Of a DNA stretch of 64,000 nucleotides, positions 24,655 to 34,505 are shown piece after piece. The stretch spans positions 62,001 to 126,000 of the forward strand of contig CAYZMH010000001.1 in the NCBI GenBank assembly GCA_964479445.1. The letters are read 5' to 3'. This stretch comes from CAYZMH01 sp964479445. GTDB taxonomy: Bacteria > Bacteroidota > Bacteroidia > Bacteroidales > GCA-2748055. Under the pieces are notes generated by a model. It was not told the DNA's origin. It ran no database searches and saw only the letters and a list, made by a program, of their open reading frames with translations. The translations under genes and the position numbers were made by a program. Positions within the stretch are counted from its first letter, which is position 1; each line of letters begins with the position of its first letter.

Positions 24655-26943
24655 TTATATTTTAACAGGTTTGTGCAAGGTTGTCAGGATGGCCGGAAGC
24701 ACGATCATGGCTCCGGCCAGGCAGGCGGCAATGGAAATCACCACCAGCAATCCGAAAAACCGGATGGGGGTGAACGAAGAGAAAACCAGTACACTGAATC
24801 CGATGATCACCGAGAGGGCATTGAAGATGATCCCCCGACCCGTGGTGGTAATGGTGGTCTTTACAGCATCCCCCGGATCATCTCCATTCTGACGCTCTTC
24901 CCGGAAACGCCACAAAAGGTGGATCGTGTAATCGACCCCCACCCCGATCATTACCGAGGAGAGCAGGGCCGTGGCCACATCCAGCCTGATTCCCGTGTAT
25001 CCCATGATCCCGAAAAGCAATACGATGGAGATAGCCAGCGGAATGGATGCCAGGAATCCGGTTCGCAGCGACCCGAAAATGATAGCAAGGATGGTAATGA
25101 TAACCGCCAGGGCGATGCCCAGCGAATAGAACTGTCCCGTTACCACCTTATCCGCCAGCTGGGATCTGACATACCCGTAGCCGCCGATGGCAGCAAAGGC
25201 CTCATCCGGTCCGGCGGTTTCACGGATGGTTTGAATAACCTTGTTGATAGCCCTGTTGCTCACATTGTTAATGCGCACGATCATATGGCTGTTGGTGTAG
25301 CCGAAATCCACCACCTGTTCCAGCTCGCCCGGGCCGGCGCTCATGTTGTACAGCTCCAGGTACTGCGCCACCGCTTCCCGGGAGGGGGGAATGGTATCAT
25401 ACCACCGGTCGCCGGGTTCATTCAGGGCTTTACTGATTTCCCTTACCACGTCGGTAAAAGAGAGGATCAGGTCCACTTCCTCCATCTGAAGCCATGTTTG
25501 TTCATAGTGATCCAGTCTGCGCAGGGTTTCGGGATCCAGCATATCTCCGCTGAACATGACCGACAGGTTTTCCGATCCCCCGTATTTCTCGTTAATCAGC
25601 CGGGAAGCCTGTTTTACAGGGTGCTTACGCGGAAAGAAGTTCTCCTCGTTGGAATCTACCCTGAGAAGGAAGATTCCGGCTGCGGCAACCAGGGTTAATC
25701 CGGCCGTAAAGGCGAGAATGGTTTTTCGCTGTGTGATGATCCACCGGGCCATCTTTCCCAGGAAGCCATTGGAAGAGTGGTGCTTCGTGGTCAGATTTCT
25801 AACTGGAGCCGAAGGTTTCAGCAGGGAGAGTATTGCAGGAAGCAGCAACAGGCTGTAAAACAGGGCAAAGAGGATGCCTATAGCGGAGATGACCGCCATT
25901 TGCCGGGCAGGTATCATGGTATGGGCCAGCAGGGCTGAAATACCTGCAATTGTGGTAAGTCCGGTTATCAGCACCGGTTGCCAGAGCCGTTCCACCAGCT
26001 GAATGGTAATCTGTCTCATTGTCCACTCCTGACGGGCATTGATTTCCTGGTATTTGGCAATAAGGTGTATCCCGTAGTCATTGGCTATGGCAATGAGCAT
26101 GATGGGGACCAGCAGGCTGATGATATAGAATTTCCAGTTCAGGATTGGAATCATACTCAAAGCCAGTACAGAAGAGAGGATCACCACCAGGAAAGGGAGT
26201 ACCACGCCGCGTTTTTCACGGAATACCGCGTAGAGGAATACCAGCATAAGGAGCAGGGCAGCCGGAACCAGGAACAGTCCGTCACGCTGTATATCGCTCC
26301 TGATCGCCTGCCGGAGGTATGGCAATCCCCCGAAAAGTACCTGTTCGTCTCCCGGGTATTTGTCGAGTACGGTATGAATATCTGCAAACAGGGTATCTTC
26401 ATTTACCTCTTTCTCCAGGATCAGGATGATAGCCGAGGATCTGAAATCGTTTGCCACGACCACCCCGTGAACCAGCTCGTTGGAACGAATGCGCTCTTCC
26501 AGCAGGCGGCGGTCGTTCCGCGTACGCGGAACCTGATTTACAGTGGGTTCCACGAGCATATATCCATCCTCACTGCTGATGTTGTTGGCCCCGAAAAGGG
26601 ACATGATTCGTCGCACTCCGCGCATATGTTTCAATTCCCGGTGGATGGCACGGATTCGCTCCAGGCTTTCGGGTTGCAGGATGGAGTCGGTTTCAAACAG
26701 GATCATAAGCAGGTCCTGGTTGCCGAAAATGGTTTCGATCTTTTCGGTGTTGACCATTGATTCCATGGTATCCGGGAAGTAATGTTTCAGATCCGGGTCA
26801 ATGGTCAGGCGGCCGCCCAGGATAAGCGCCAATGCCGGAATGATCAGCGATATCGAGATGATCCACCAGCGGAACCGGATGATCAGGGAGGCTCCTTTAT
26901 GTTGCGTGTGGCGGGTTGTATGGTTCTCTTTTCGAAACGACAC
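24655..26943 (-). CDS. MMPL/RND-family transporter (HAE3-like)
   Basis: A 762-residue inner-membrane protein with the internal duplication of RND proteins. Each half has one membrane helix, a large periplasmic domain, and five more helices. The halves share the motifs IPIMLIAIANDYGIHLIAKY and SVMIGVGVDYTIHLLWRF, the proton-relay helices of HAE3/MMPL pumps. Size is smaller than tripartite RND pumps and no membrane-fusion protein is present. Relatives move lipids or sterol-like molecules. It lies 11 bases after the barrel gene and 4 before the LolA-like gene, forming an inner-to-outer-membrane route (inference). Confidence 0.93.
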   Translation of the reverse strand: MSFRKENHTTRHTQHKGASLIIRFRWWIISISLIIPALALILGGRLTIDPDLKHYFPDTMESMVNTEKIETIFGNQDLLMILFETDSILQPESLERIRAIHRELKHMRGVRRIMSLFGANNISSEDGYMLVEPTVNQVPRTRNDRRLLEERIRSNELVHGVVVANDFRSSAIILILEKEVNEDTLFADIHTVLDKYPGDEQVLFGGLPYLRQAIRSDIQRDGLFLVPAALLLMLVFLYAVFREKRGVVLPFLVVILSSVLALSMIPILNWKFYIISLLVPIMLIAIANDYGIHLIAKYQEINARQEWTMRQITIQLVERLWQPVLITGLTTIAGISALLAHTMIPARQMAVISAIGILFALFYSLLLLPAILSLLKPSAPVRNLTTKHHSSNGFLGKMARWIITQRKTILAFTAGLTLVAAAGIFLLRVDSNEENFFPRKHPVKQASRLINEKYGGSENLSVMFSGDMLDPETLRRLDHYEQTWLQMEEVDLILSFTDVVREISKALNEPGDRWYDTIPPSREAVAQYLELYNMSAGPGELEQVVDFGYTNSHMIVRINNVSNRAINKVIQTIRETAGPDEAFAAIGGYGYVRSQLADKVVTGQFYSLGIALAVIITILAIIFGSLRTGFLASIPLAISIVLLFGIMGYTGIRLDVATALLSSVMIGVGVDYTIHLLWRFREERQNGDDPGDAVKTTITTTGRGIIFNALSVIIGFSVLVFSSFTPIRFFGLLVVISIAACLAGAMIVLPAILTTLHKPVKI

Positions 26944-26954
26944 GGGTATGACAT

Positions 26955-28346
26955 TTAAAAGGTTACACGTATTGACAGGTAGCCGGCGTTCAGGGCAGGG
27001 CCCACCAGCTCAAATAAACTTTCCTGCGGCCCGGTTAATAATCCGGCGCCGGTCTTAATGGCCGCGTGGTCGGAGAGGCTGGCTTCCAGGGCGGGGTGCA
27101 GTGAGAACTCTTCGCTTGTGATGGTGTACATAACCGGCAGGTGGATGGAAAGGGTGTTGTGGAAAAGATCGCACTGAGCGGCCAGGTAAAGCGAATGGTA
27201 GAATTGCTTCATTTGATAGTTCATCAGGCGGTTGAATGCGACTACCTGCTGGCGGAATTGTTCCTGCAACGCTCCAGGACCATAAGCGGCATATTGTGAA
27301 AAAAGGGAGGGATCGAAATCGCCGGCAAGCAGGTCGGGTTGCGGTGGTTTGGTATAGTCCAGTACATGCTTGCCGGAATATCCGGCCAGGAGGGTGAGGG
27401 TGGACCGGGTAATCTCCCATTCAGCTGCATAGCGGATTTCAGGGAGTGGTGCCCGGGGGGTGGATGATTCGTTCTGCGGACTTTTCTGCCAGGCGGTCTC
27501 GATACGGATAAGGGAGCCGGGAAGCGGGATCGAGGCATAGCCTTTCACCCGGAAAAGTTGATAGGGTTTTTCCTGCAGGCCGGCGCTGAGCGGCATTCCG
27601 GAGACGGAGTCAATAGTGAGATCAGTCAGGTCGATACCCGGCCAGTGATGGTATCCATAGAAGAGTGTCAATCCTGCATCCATCCGGTCGCCGTAGCGCT
27701 GGTATCTCAATGCGCCGCTGCTGTTTCTCAGTTCCATTGCCGGTGCCGAGGGTTCTTCAAAGGATACAAAACCGGGATATTCAGCCAGCCTGGTCATCAA
27801 TACAGAAGAGGTATAGAGAGGCATCCATACCAACGATAGCCGGGAGGCGGGCGAGAGGTTCATATCGGTTTTTACCATCCATTGTCCCAGGTTCCGTTCA
27901 TCGTCAAGCGAGGTGCGGAGCAGGGTGTTCACCGGGGTTATTTCACCGGCAGGATTGGTCATGCCGGTATGATTCCAGTTGAGGATCTGACGGCCTATCG
28001 TAAAGGTGAGGGGCGAAACAGAGGCCTTTATCCAGCCCTCGCGAAGGATTCCGGAAGCCAGGGGCTGACCGAATTCCCTGCCCAGTCTCAGCCTCCCTTC
28101 CGCGTAAGCGGAATAAGTACCTGACGAAAACCGGCTTTCCAGGTTGATGGCTGTGAAAACGCTTTGTAGTAATGGTACACCGGAAGGCGGATCCTGTCCG
28201 ATAAAAAGCTCGCTTCGGACGGATCCTGAAATGGGCAGATTGTTAGTTGCCGCAGAGGGCGTATCCAGTGTTTCTTCAAAGAGTCCCTGGCCCTGGTGGG
28301 GTACTGTTAACCATAGCAACAAGGGGAGCAGGAGAAGTCGCTTCAT
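26955..28346 (-). CDS. Outer-membrane beta-barrel protein of RND/LolA-like operon
   Basis: A 463-residue protein with a signal peptide (MKRLLLLPLLLWLTVPHQGQ) and many alternating strands such as TFTIGRQILNWNHTG and GNAGYLSIRVTF-like ends; the C-terminal residue is Phe, as in many barrels. The pattern INLESRFSSGTYSAYAEGRL with GREFGQPL and GRQILNW resembles DUF1302-type proteins that accompany MMPL pumps in other phyla, but the match is weak. It is the first gene of the export operon. The AraC-type regulator lies 125 bases upstream on the same strand. Confidence 0.7.
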   Translation of the reverse strand: MKRLLLLPLLLWLTVPHQGQGLFEETLDTPSAATNNLPISGSVRSELFIGQDPPSGVPLLQSVFTAINLESRFSSGTYSAYAEGRLRLGREFGQPLASGILREGWIKASVSPLTFTIGRQILNWNHTGMTNPAGEITPVNTLLRTSLDDERNLGQWMVKTDMNLSPASRLSLVWMPLYTSSVLMTRLAEYPGFVSFEEPSAPAMELRNSSGALRYQRYGDRMDAGLTLFYGYHHWPGIDLTDLTIDSVSGMPLSAGLQEKPYQLFRVKGYASIPLPGSLIRIETAWQKSPQNESSTPRAPLPEIRYAAEWEITRSTLTLLAGYSGKHVLDYTKPPQPDLLAGDFDPSLFSQYAAYGPGALQEQFRQQVVAFNRLMNYQMKQFYHSLYLAAQCDLFHNTLSIHLPVMYTITSEEFSLHPALEASLSDHAAIKTGAGLLTGPQESLFELVGPALNAGYLSIRVTF

Positions 28347-28471
28347 TATTTTCTGTCAAATGTAGACTGTAGGCAGCAGAAAATCGACCTTTCCCAGCGG
28401 ATGGGGCTTTTTCTGTGAAACAGGGAGGTTCCGACTGAGCGGTCGGGTCGTCAGGAGAGGAAGGGGAGGGA

Positions 28472-29581
28472 TTACCTGTTTCTCGCAAAGTGGCTCGGAG
28501 GATGTCCTGTGATCTTTTTAAACACATTATTGAAGGCTGATTTGGAATTGAAGCCCGAATCGTAGGCAATTCCCAGGAGCGTCAGGTCTTTGTTGGCCGG
28601 GTCTTTTATTCGCTGTAGCACCTCATTGACCCTGTATTCATTGATGAACATATAGAAATTTTTGTGGAGATACCGGTTGATGACCTCCGTGATGAAGTGC
28701 CGGGGTATGGAAAGTTTCCCGGAGAGGTCAATGATAGACAGTTCCCGGTTGAGGTAGGGTTTTTCACTGGCCATATGTTTCAGTAACATCTCCTTAATCC
28801 GGAGGGCTTCTTTTTTTCCCAGGCCCGAGCGGACATAGCCATTGTTTTTTTGCTGATTCGGGGCGGAGGTTTCCGGTTCGGATTGAAGGAAGTCTGTAAA
28901 TATTACCGGCTGGTTGATACCAAAAATACCGAAGAGGTAGGCAAAGATGGTAAGTCCGATAAAGGAGATCTCATACGGATCGAAGGGCATAAAATTCATA
29001 AGAATATCGATTCCCCCGAAGATGAACATAATCACGTATCCCAGGTAAAAGGTGATAGAGATTCCCAGCAACCATTGCAGGGTGATATTGCCCGATGTAT
29101 AGCTTACCAGGGATTTAAGATGTTTTTGGTGCTTTTTGATGACAATAAAAGTAAGGATGCTATAGGTGGTTATGGAGATAAAAAACGAGACGGCGTATAT
29201 AATGCGCACAGATATAAAGCGGTCAGCCACCAGGAATCCCTCGGTTCCCCTCATTACCGGTTTATTTATCAATGTCAGGGAGAGGATCGCAAAAGCTATA
29301 AACGGAATGAAATGCAACAGGTGATGCGCTCTGAAGGTTGGCTTTTCAGTAGTTATGAACAGTGCATAGAGGTATAGAAGCGGACCATAAGTGAAGGGTA
29401 GTATTTTGAGAGAATAGAGTGCCACGGCATTGGCATTGATAAGCACCAGGGCCATCTCAATGCTTATGAGTAGAAACCAGCTGGCAAGGATCTTGTTGGC
29501 CAGGGTGAGGGGTTTCCTGGTGACAATGATAATGCCTGCGAAAAAGGCTTGTGCCAGTCCGATATAAAGAATTGCTTCCAC
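28472..29581 (-). CDS. AraC-family regulator with multi-pass membrane sensor domain
   Basis: The N-terminal half has about seven transmembrane helices (IGLAQAFFAGIIIVTRKPLT first, INQPVIFTDF at the end of the last). The C-terminal third is an AraC HTH pair (LNRELSIIDLSGKLSIPRHF, then FINEYRVNEVLQRIKD, LLGIAYDSGFNSKSAFNNVF and ITGHPPSHFARNR). Such 7TM-AraC hybrids are common in Bacteroidota and bind DNA while embedded in the membrane. It precedes the barrel/pump/LolA operon on the same strand and is its likely controller (inference). The ligand is unknown. Confidence 0.92.
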   Translation of the reverse strand: MEAILYIGLAQAFFAGIIIVTRKPLTLANKILASWFLLISIEMALVLINANAVALYSLKILPFTYGPLLYLYALFITTEKPTFRAHHLLHFIPFIAFAILSLTLINKPVMRGTEGFLVADRFISVRIIYAVSFFISITTYSILTFIVIKKHQKHLKSLVSYTSGNITLQWLLGISITFYLGYVIMFIFGGIDILMNFMPFDPYEISFIGLTIFAYLFGIFGINQPVIFTDFLQSEPETSAPNQQKNNGYVRSGLGKKEALRIKEMLLKHMASEKPYLNRELSIIDLSGKLSIPRHFITEVINRYLHKNFYMFINEYRVNEVLQRIKDPANKDLTLLGIAYDSGFNSKSAFNNVFKKITGHPPSHFARNR

Positions 29582-29743
29582 ACAGGTAAGGTAGTAAAAA
29601 GTGTGTAAAAACGAGGTATCATCAAGTGGTTGTTTACGCAGGTTGTCAAAAAAGTGGATCCACGTTTCAACCGCCGGTGAATTATTTTGTTTTATAGTAC
29701 AACTTGCCTACTTTTAGATGTTTTTTTAATAAAGGGATTTAAG

Positions 29744-30616
29744 ATGAGTGTACTGTTAACTAAAGATTCCCGGGTGATAGTGCAGGGATTCACGGGTAGT
29801 GAAGGGACCTTTCATGCCAGACAGATGATTGAATACGGCACTACGGTGGTAGGGGGAGTAACTCCTGGCAAGGGTGGAGAGAACCACCTGGAACTTCCCG
29901 TATTTGATACAGTGTGTGATGCTGTATCAGAGACCGGTGCAGACACCAGTGTGATTTTTGTGCCGCCGCCTTTTGCAGCAGATGCGATACTGGAAGCCGA
30001 GGATGCAGGAATAGGCCTGGTGGTTTGTATTACGGAAGGAATCCCCACCCAGGATATGGTTCGGGTGAAGCAGGTGTTGGCACGAAGCACAACACGGCTG
30101 GTCGGACCCAATTGTCCGGGTGTGATCACCCCCGGGGAAGCCAAAGTGGGAATTATGCCGGGGTTTATCCATAAAAAGGGGGTAGTCGGTATTGTCAGTC
30201 GATCCGGCACGCTTACCTATGAAGCGGTTGACCAGGTTACAAGGGCAGGGTTAGGACAGTCTACCTGCATTGGTATCGGGGGCGATCCGATCATTGGCAC
30301 AACCACGCTGGACGGTGTAAAGTTGCTTATGGAGGATGACCAGACAGAGGGTATCATTGTGATCGGTGAGATCGGAGGGAGTATGGAGAGTGAGGCCGCA
30401 GCATGGATCAAAGAGCACGGAACCAAGCCTGTTGTGGGATTTATAGCCGGACAAACGGCTCCCAAAGGCCGGCGTATGGGACATGCCGGTGCTATTATCG
30501 GAGGTAAAGCAGATACCGCTGAAGCGAAAATGCGGGATATGGAATCCAGCGGGATCCATGTGGTGACTTCTCCGGCAGAAATAGGTTCAAAGATGGCCGA
30601 ATGCCTGAATGACTAA
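29744..30616 (+). CDS. sucD: Succinyl-CoA ligase alpha subunit
   Basis: The alpha subunit binds CoA and carries the phosphohistidine of succinyl-CoA synthetase (TCA cycle). Visible: [71 protein letters not shown] and the active His in [12 protein letters not shown]. The ATG at 29744 gives the standard N-terminus; the frame extends to 29687 but without family support. The length of 290 is normal. No sucC (beta subunit) is adjacent, so it must be elsewhere. It opens a plus-strand run that continues with a sirtuin 24 bases later. Confidence 0.96.
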   Translation: MSVLLTKDSRVIVQGFTGSEGTFHARQMIEYGTTVVGGVTPGKGGENHLELPVFDTVCDAVSETGADTSVIFVPPPFAADAILEAEDAGIGLVVCITEGIPTQDMVRVKQVLARSTTRLVGPNCPGVITPGEAKVGIMPGFIHKKGVVGIVSRSGTLTYEAVDQVTRAGLGQSTCIGIGGDPIIGTTTLDGVKLLMEDDQTEGIIVIGEIGGSMESEAAAWIKEHGTKPVVGFIAGQTAPKGRRMGHAGAIIGGKADTAEAKMRDMESSGIHVVTSPAEIGSKMAECLND

Positions 30617-30640
30617 TTCCAGGGGGTAGGTGTGGATGAT

Positions 30641-31408
30641 ATGAACGACAAAGATATTCAGCTGGCTGCGGAGATGATCCTCCGGAGTGATCATACCACT
30701 GCTTTTACCGGCGCAGGTATATCGCAGGAGAGCGGAATACCGCCATTTCGCGGTGAGGACGGAATCTGGAGCAAGTATGATCCGAACATACTCAGCATAA
30801 CTAATTTCATGTACAATGCAGAAGAAGCATGGCCCCTTATCGTTGAGATCTTTTATGACTTCTTTGCCGGTAAAGAACCCAATCGTGCTCATCAGTTCCT
30901 GGCTTACATGGAGAAGACAGGACTATTAGAAGCGGTAATTACGCAGAATATCGATAACCTGCACCAGATGGCCGGCAGTAAAGAAGTTATTGAATATCAT
31001 GGAAATGCAAAGTGGTTGATCTGTCCTCAGTGTGAAAAAGAATACCCGGTGGAAGAAAAGACATTTCAGCATCTTCCTCCCAGGTGTCCGGATGATCACA
31101 CGATCTTAAAACCGGATTTCATTTTTTTCGGTGAACCTATACCGGAGGAGGCCGCCAGGAGATCTGCCTGGCATGCAGAGAGGTGCCGGGTTATGATCCT
31201 TGTGGGAACTACCGGGGAAGTGATGCCTGCAAGCATGATTCCTCGTATGGCAAAGGGAGCAGGTGCGACTATCATTGAAATCAACACGGAGCCCTCTCTT
31301 TATACCCGCGATATTACCGATCTTTTTCTCCAGGGAAGAGCGGGGGCGGTTAGTGAGAAACTGGAACAGGTGTTGAAAAAGAGTCAGAAAAGCAATAAAC
31401 CCTCCTGA
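30641..31408 (+). CDS. NAD-dependent protein deacylase, sirtuin
   Basis: Removes acyl groups from lysines using NAD+. Family motifs: TAFTGAGISQESGIPPFRG, ITQNIDNLHQMAG, catalytic His in IEYHGNAK, LVGTTGEVMPASMI and IIEINTEPS. The usual four-Cys zinc site is altered: CPQC is intact, but the second pair reads RCPDDHTILKPDF, with Cys149 present and Asp where the fourth Cys belongs; His153 could substitute. The Tyr-x-x-Arg pair of desuccinylases is FYDFF here, so the Arg is absent. A GTG at 30632 sits at better distance from AGGGGG and is an alternative start. It follows sucD closely. Confidence 0.92.
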   Translation: MNDKDIQLAAEMILRSDHTTAFTGAGISQESGIPPFRGEDGIWSKYDPNILSITNFMYNAEEAWPLIVEIFYDFFAGKEPNRAHQFLAYMEKTGLLEAVITQNIDNLHQMAGSKEVIEYHGNAKWLICPQCEKEYPVEEKTFQHLPPRCPDDHTILKPDFIFFGEPIPEEAARRSAWHAERCRVMILVGTTGEVMPASMIPRMAKGAGATIIEINTEPSLYTRDITDLFLQGRAGAVSEKLEQVLKKSQKSNKPS

Positions 31409-31449
31409 TATACCGATTAAAATTGTAAAACTTCGTAAATACACAAACT

Positions 31450-32193
31450 ATGGATCTATTAAAAGGAAAAGTAGCGCTTGTAACCGGGGCGTCCCGGGGC
31501 ATCGGAAGAAAAATTGCAGAAACATATGCAAGTGAAGGAGCATCTGTTGCATTCACTGATTTGAAGCGCGATGAGAATATGGAATCACTGGAGAAGGAAC
31601 TGACAGCCATGGGTGTCAAATGCCAGGGGTATGTAAGTGATGCAAGCGACTTTGATGCAGCGAGCAAGACAGTCGAGGAGATTGTGGATACATTTGGTCA
31701 GATCGATATTCTTGTCAACAATGCCGGTATCACCCGTGACACGCTTCTCATGCGTATGGAAGAGGAGATGTGGGATATGGTGATAAAGGTAAACCTTAAG
31801 TCGGTTTTCAACTTCACCAAAGCCATTCAGCGGATTATGCTGAAGCAGCGATCGGGAGCCATTATTAACATGAGTTCGGTTGTCGGTGTAAATGGAAATG
31901 CGGGACAGGCGAATTATGCTGCATCGAAAGCCGGTATCCTGGGATTCACCAAATCTGTTGCAAAAGAGCTGGGCTCCAGGAATGTTCGTTGCAATGCCAT
32001 AGCGCCTGGTTTCATCATAACAGAGATGACTGCGAAACTTTCTGATGAGGTAAAACAGGAGTGGACAAAGCAGATACCTCTCAGAAGGGGCGGTACACCA
32101 GAGGATGTGGCCAGGGTTGCGGTTTTCCTGGGATCGGATTTGTCCTCCTATGTGACCGGACAGACGATTTCGGTATGCGGTGGAATGAGTTAG
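31450..32193 (+). CDS. fabG: 3-oxoacyl-[ACP] reductase
   Basis: NADPH-dependent reductase of fatty-acid elongation, a short-chain dehydrogenase. Visible: cofactor motif VTGASRGIGRKIAE, LVNNAGITRD, catalytic Ser in INMSSVVGVNGNAGQ, Tyr and Lys in ANYAASKAG, and the C-terminal VTGQTISVCGGMS. The length of 247 is standard. It is placed after the sirtuin (41 bases) and 11 bases before the DUF6340-like lipoprotein gene, all on the plus strand. Confidence 0.96.
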   Translation: MDLLKGKVALVTGASRGIGRKIAETYASEGASVAFTDLKRDENMESLEKELTAMGVKCQGYVSDASDFDAASKTVEEIVDTFGQIDILVNNAGITRDTLLMRMEEEMWDMVIKVNLKSVFNFTKAIQRIMLKQRSGAIINMSSVVGVNGNAGQANYAASKAGILGFTKSVAKELGSRNVRCNAIAPGFIITEMTAKLSDEVKQEWTKQIPLRRGGTPEDVARVAVFLGSDLSSYVTGQTISVCGGMS

Positions 32194-32204
32194 CGCGATT
32201 TTGT

Positions 32205-33209
32205 ATGGAAAACCGATGGAGAGGGAGCGTACTGGCGCTGATGATGATTCTGCTTACGGGGTGTGTAGCGCCGCGGAGTTATATTACCTTTGAGATCCTT
32301 GAACCGGCCCCTGTAACATTTCCCAAGGTGGTTGAAGAAGTGGCGTATCTGAACCGCGCACCCAAACCCGAAGCAGCTTTTGATGAAGCAACATTGATGC
32401 AGAATGATCAAAAGGATCTTTTCATTCTGGATACCATCATTGTAAACGGGTTGCGCCGCGGGTTTCTGGATGTAATGCAGGATTCGCCACTGGACTATTT
32501 GAGAGAGCCGGTTTTTTTATCCTCCCGCAGGAATGATACTACAGGGCAGGAGGAGGCTTTGCCGGCTTACCAGGTTCGTGCCATATGTGATCGTTATGGA
32601 AGTGATGCGTTGATATCCCAGGAATACTACGGTCTGCGACTGGGAAAGACCGTACGTTTTAACTGGAGTATTCAGCAGCAGGAAGAGGTATATGCGTTGC
32701 TTCAGGAGGTTATGTGGAGGGTTTACCTTCCCGATTCTGTCAATCCGCTTGATGAATTCAGGATTTATGACACCCTGTTTTATGTGAATTATGCCGAGGA
32801 TCCAGTCTCGATGCATTACTCGCCGACTGAAATGATCAGGGATGCCTTTTACTCTGCGGGAGAGATTTACGGTAGTCACCTGGTTCCACTCTGGATTGAA
32901 ATTTCCCGTCCGGTATTCAGGGGAAGAGAAACGTTACTTAAAAAAGCTGCACAGTACACCGATGCAGGCGAGTGGGAGAAAGCAAGGGAGCTCTGGGCAA
33001 AGGGTGTGAAAAGTGACAATACAGACCTGGTGGGTAAATCGGCACACAATCTTGCTATTTACTACGAACTCGAAGATGAGCTGGAACAGGCATTGATGAT
33101 GGCTGAACTGGCCTTCGAATCCTGGGATAATGAGGAGACAGACCGGTACTATACCGATCTGCAATTGCGTGTTCGGAAGAAAGAGAAGGTATTAAAACAG
33201 GTGCATTGA
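32205..33209 (+). CDS. DUF6340-like lipoprotein with TPR-like C-terminus
   Basis: The ATG at 32205 gives the lipoprotein signal MENRWRGSVLALMMILLTGC, with lipobox LLTGC; the frame continues upstream into fabG in another frame but without meaning. The body contains YITFEILEPAPVTFP and VAYLNRAPKP, found in Bacteroidota DUF6340 proteins. Later it has VRFNWSIQQQEEVYALLQ, and the end (AAQYTDAGEWEKARELWAKG, HNLAIYYELEDELEQALMMA) looks like two TPR units. It starts 11 bases after fabG. Function is unknown; it should be anchored in the envelope. Confidence 0.75.
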   Translation: MENRWRGSVLALMMILLTGCVAPRSYITFEILEPAPVTFPKVVEEVAYLNRAPKPEAAFDEATLMQNDQKDLFILDTIIVNGLRRGFLDVMQDSPLDYLREPVFLSSRRNDTTGQEEALPAYQVRAICDRYGSDALISQEYYGLRLGKTVRFNWSIQQQEEVYALLQEVMWRVYLPDSVNPLDEFRIYDTLFYVNYAEDPVSMHYSPTEMIRDAFYSAGEIYGSHLVPLWIEISRPVFRGRETLLKKAAQYTDAGEWEKARELWAKGVKSDNTDLVGKSAHNLAIYYELEDELEQALMMAELAFESWDNEETDRYYTDLQLRVRKKEKVLKQVH

Positions 33210-33260
33210 TTTGCGTGAGAATCACCTGTTTTCTCATATGTTGAACTGTACAATACATAT

Positions 33261-34499
33261 ATGATTATGACCGAGCTGGTGTTTATTACGATGATAGTGA
33301 TTATTACAGGAAGCTATTTTTTGGAGCAATGGCTTGACTACCAGAATCTGCAATATACAGTTCCCGAATTACCGGATAAACTGAAGGATGTATTTGATGA
33401 TGAGGAATATCGTAAAAGTCAGCTTTACAAACAATCCAACACCCGGTTTTCGTTTATTTCAAGTACGTTCAGTCTCATCTTACTTTTGGTGGTTCTGTTA
33501 TTTGGATTGTTTGGCGTATTGGAGCGATTTCTAATGGAGCGGGTGGATTCTTACTATCTATTCGTGCTCCTGTTTTTTGGAATTATCGGGATATTATCTG
33601 ATCTGTTATCGCTGCCATTCAGTGTGTATGACACCTTTGTCCTGGAAGAACGTTTCGGTTTTAACCGCACCACTGTAAAAACATTCATTACGGATCATTT
33701 GAAAGGGTGGATCCTCACTGCTCTCATAGCCGGTGGCATCCTTTTACTGATAACCTGGTTATATCGAGCTACCGGATCCAATTTCTGGTTAATGGCCTGG
33801 GGAGTAATTACACTATTCTCCTTGTTTATGAGCATGTTCTATTCCAATCTGATCGTTCCTCTCTTCAACAAACAGACCCCCCTGGAGCAGGGAGATCTGC
33901 GTGATCGTATTGAAGCATTTGCCAGGAAAGCCGGATACAATCTTTCCAATATTTACCTTATCGATGGTTCACGCCGGTCATCAAAAGCAAATGCATATTT
34001 TACAGGACTTGGTCCGAAGAAAAGGATCGTTCTGTATGATACCCTGGTGGATGACCTGGAGAATGAGGAAATTGTGGCGGTTCTTGCCCATGAAATAGGT
34101 CATTACAAGAAGCGACACACCATGTTGAACCTGGTACTTTCCACTGTACATACGGGGATTATGTTGTACCTGTTTTCTCTGTTTGTTGAATTTCCTGTCT
34201 TTTCCAGGGTTCTGGGAGGATCTGAAGCATCTTTTCATATGGGCCTGATTGCATTTGGTATTATATATACACCTGTATCGACGGTGTTGGGAATACTGAT
34301 GAATAAGATATCGAGAAAACATGAATACCAGGCAGACGAATATGCGGGAAGCTTCGGATTGGCTGATCCCCTTATTTCCAGTCTTAAAAAACTGACTCGT
34401 AATAATTTAAGCAATCTTACGCCTCACCCTGCTTACGTCTTTTTCCATTATTCGCATCCTCCGTTATTACAACGCATTGAAAACCTGGATCAACCATAA
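33261..34499 (+). CDS. M48-family membrane metalloprotease (Ste24-like)
   Basis: Zinc protease of the CAAX-protease/Ste24 type. The catalytic motif is VAVLAHEIGHYKKRH (HExxH), and the third ligand Glu lies in HEYQADEYAGSFG. Membrane helices flank the core (about residues 5-20, 60-80, 95-115, 145-165, 170-190 and two after the HExxH). NTRFSFISSTF and ERFGFNRTT are Ste24-type landmarks. In bacteria such enzymes take part in membrane-protein quality control. The length of 412 matches Ste24 rather than the shorter HtpX. cinA follows 6 bases later. Confidence 0.94.
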   Translation: MIMTELVFITMIVIITGSYFLEQWLDYQNLQYTVPELPDKLKDVFDDEEYRKSQLYKQSNTRFSFISSTFSLILLLVVLLFGLFGVLERFLMERVDSYYLFVLLFFGIIGILSDLLSLPFSVYDTFVLEERFGFNRTTVKTFITDHLKGWILTALIAGGILLLITWLYRATGSNFWLMAWGVITLFSLFMSMFYSNLIVPLFNKQTPLEQGDLRDRIEAFARKAGYNLSNIYLIDGSRRSSKANAYFTGLGPKKRIVLYDTLVDDLENEEIVAVLAHEIGHYKKRHTMLNLVLSTVHTGIMLYLFSLFVEFPVFSRVLGGSEASFHMGLIAFGIIYTPVSTVLGILMNKISRKHEYQADEYAGSFGLADPLISSLKKLTRNNLSNLTPHPAYVFFHYSHPPLLQRIENLDQP

Positions 34500-34505
34500 A
34501 TCGCT

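Noticed and set aside
30616..31408. Sirtuin as desuccinylase coupled to sucD
   Set aside because: The Tyr-x-x-Arg pair that reads succinyl groups is absent (FYDFF), so gene proximity alone is not enough.
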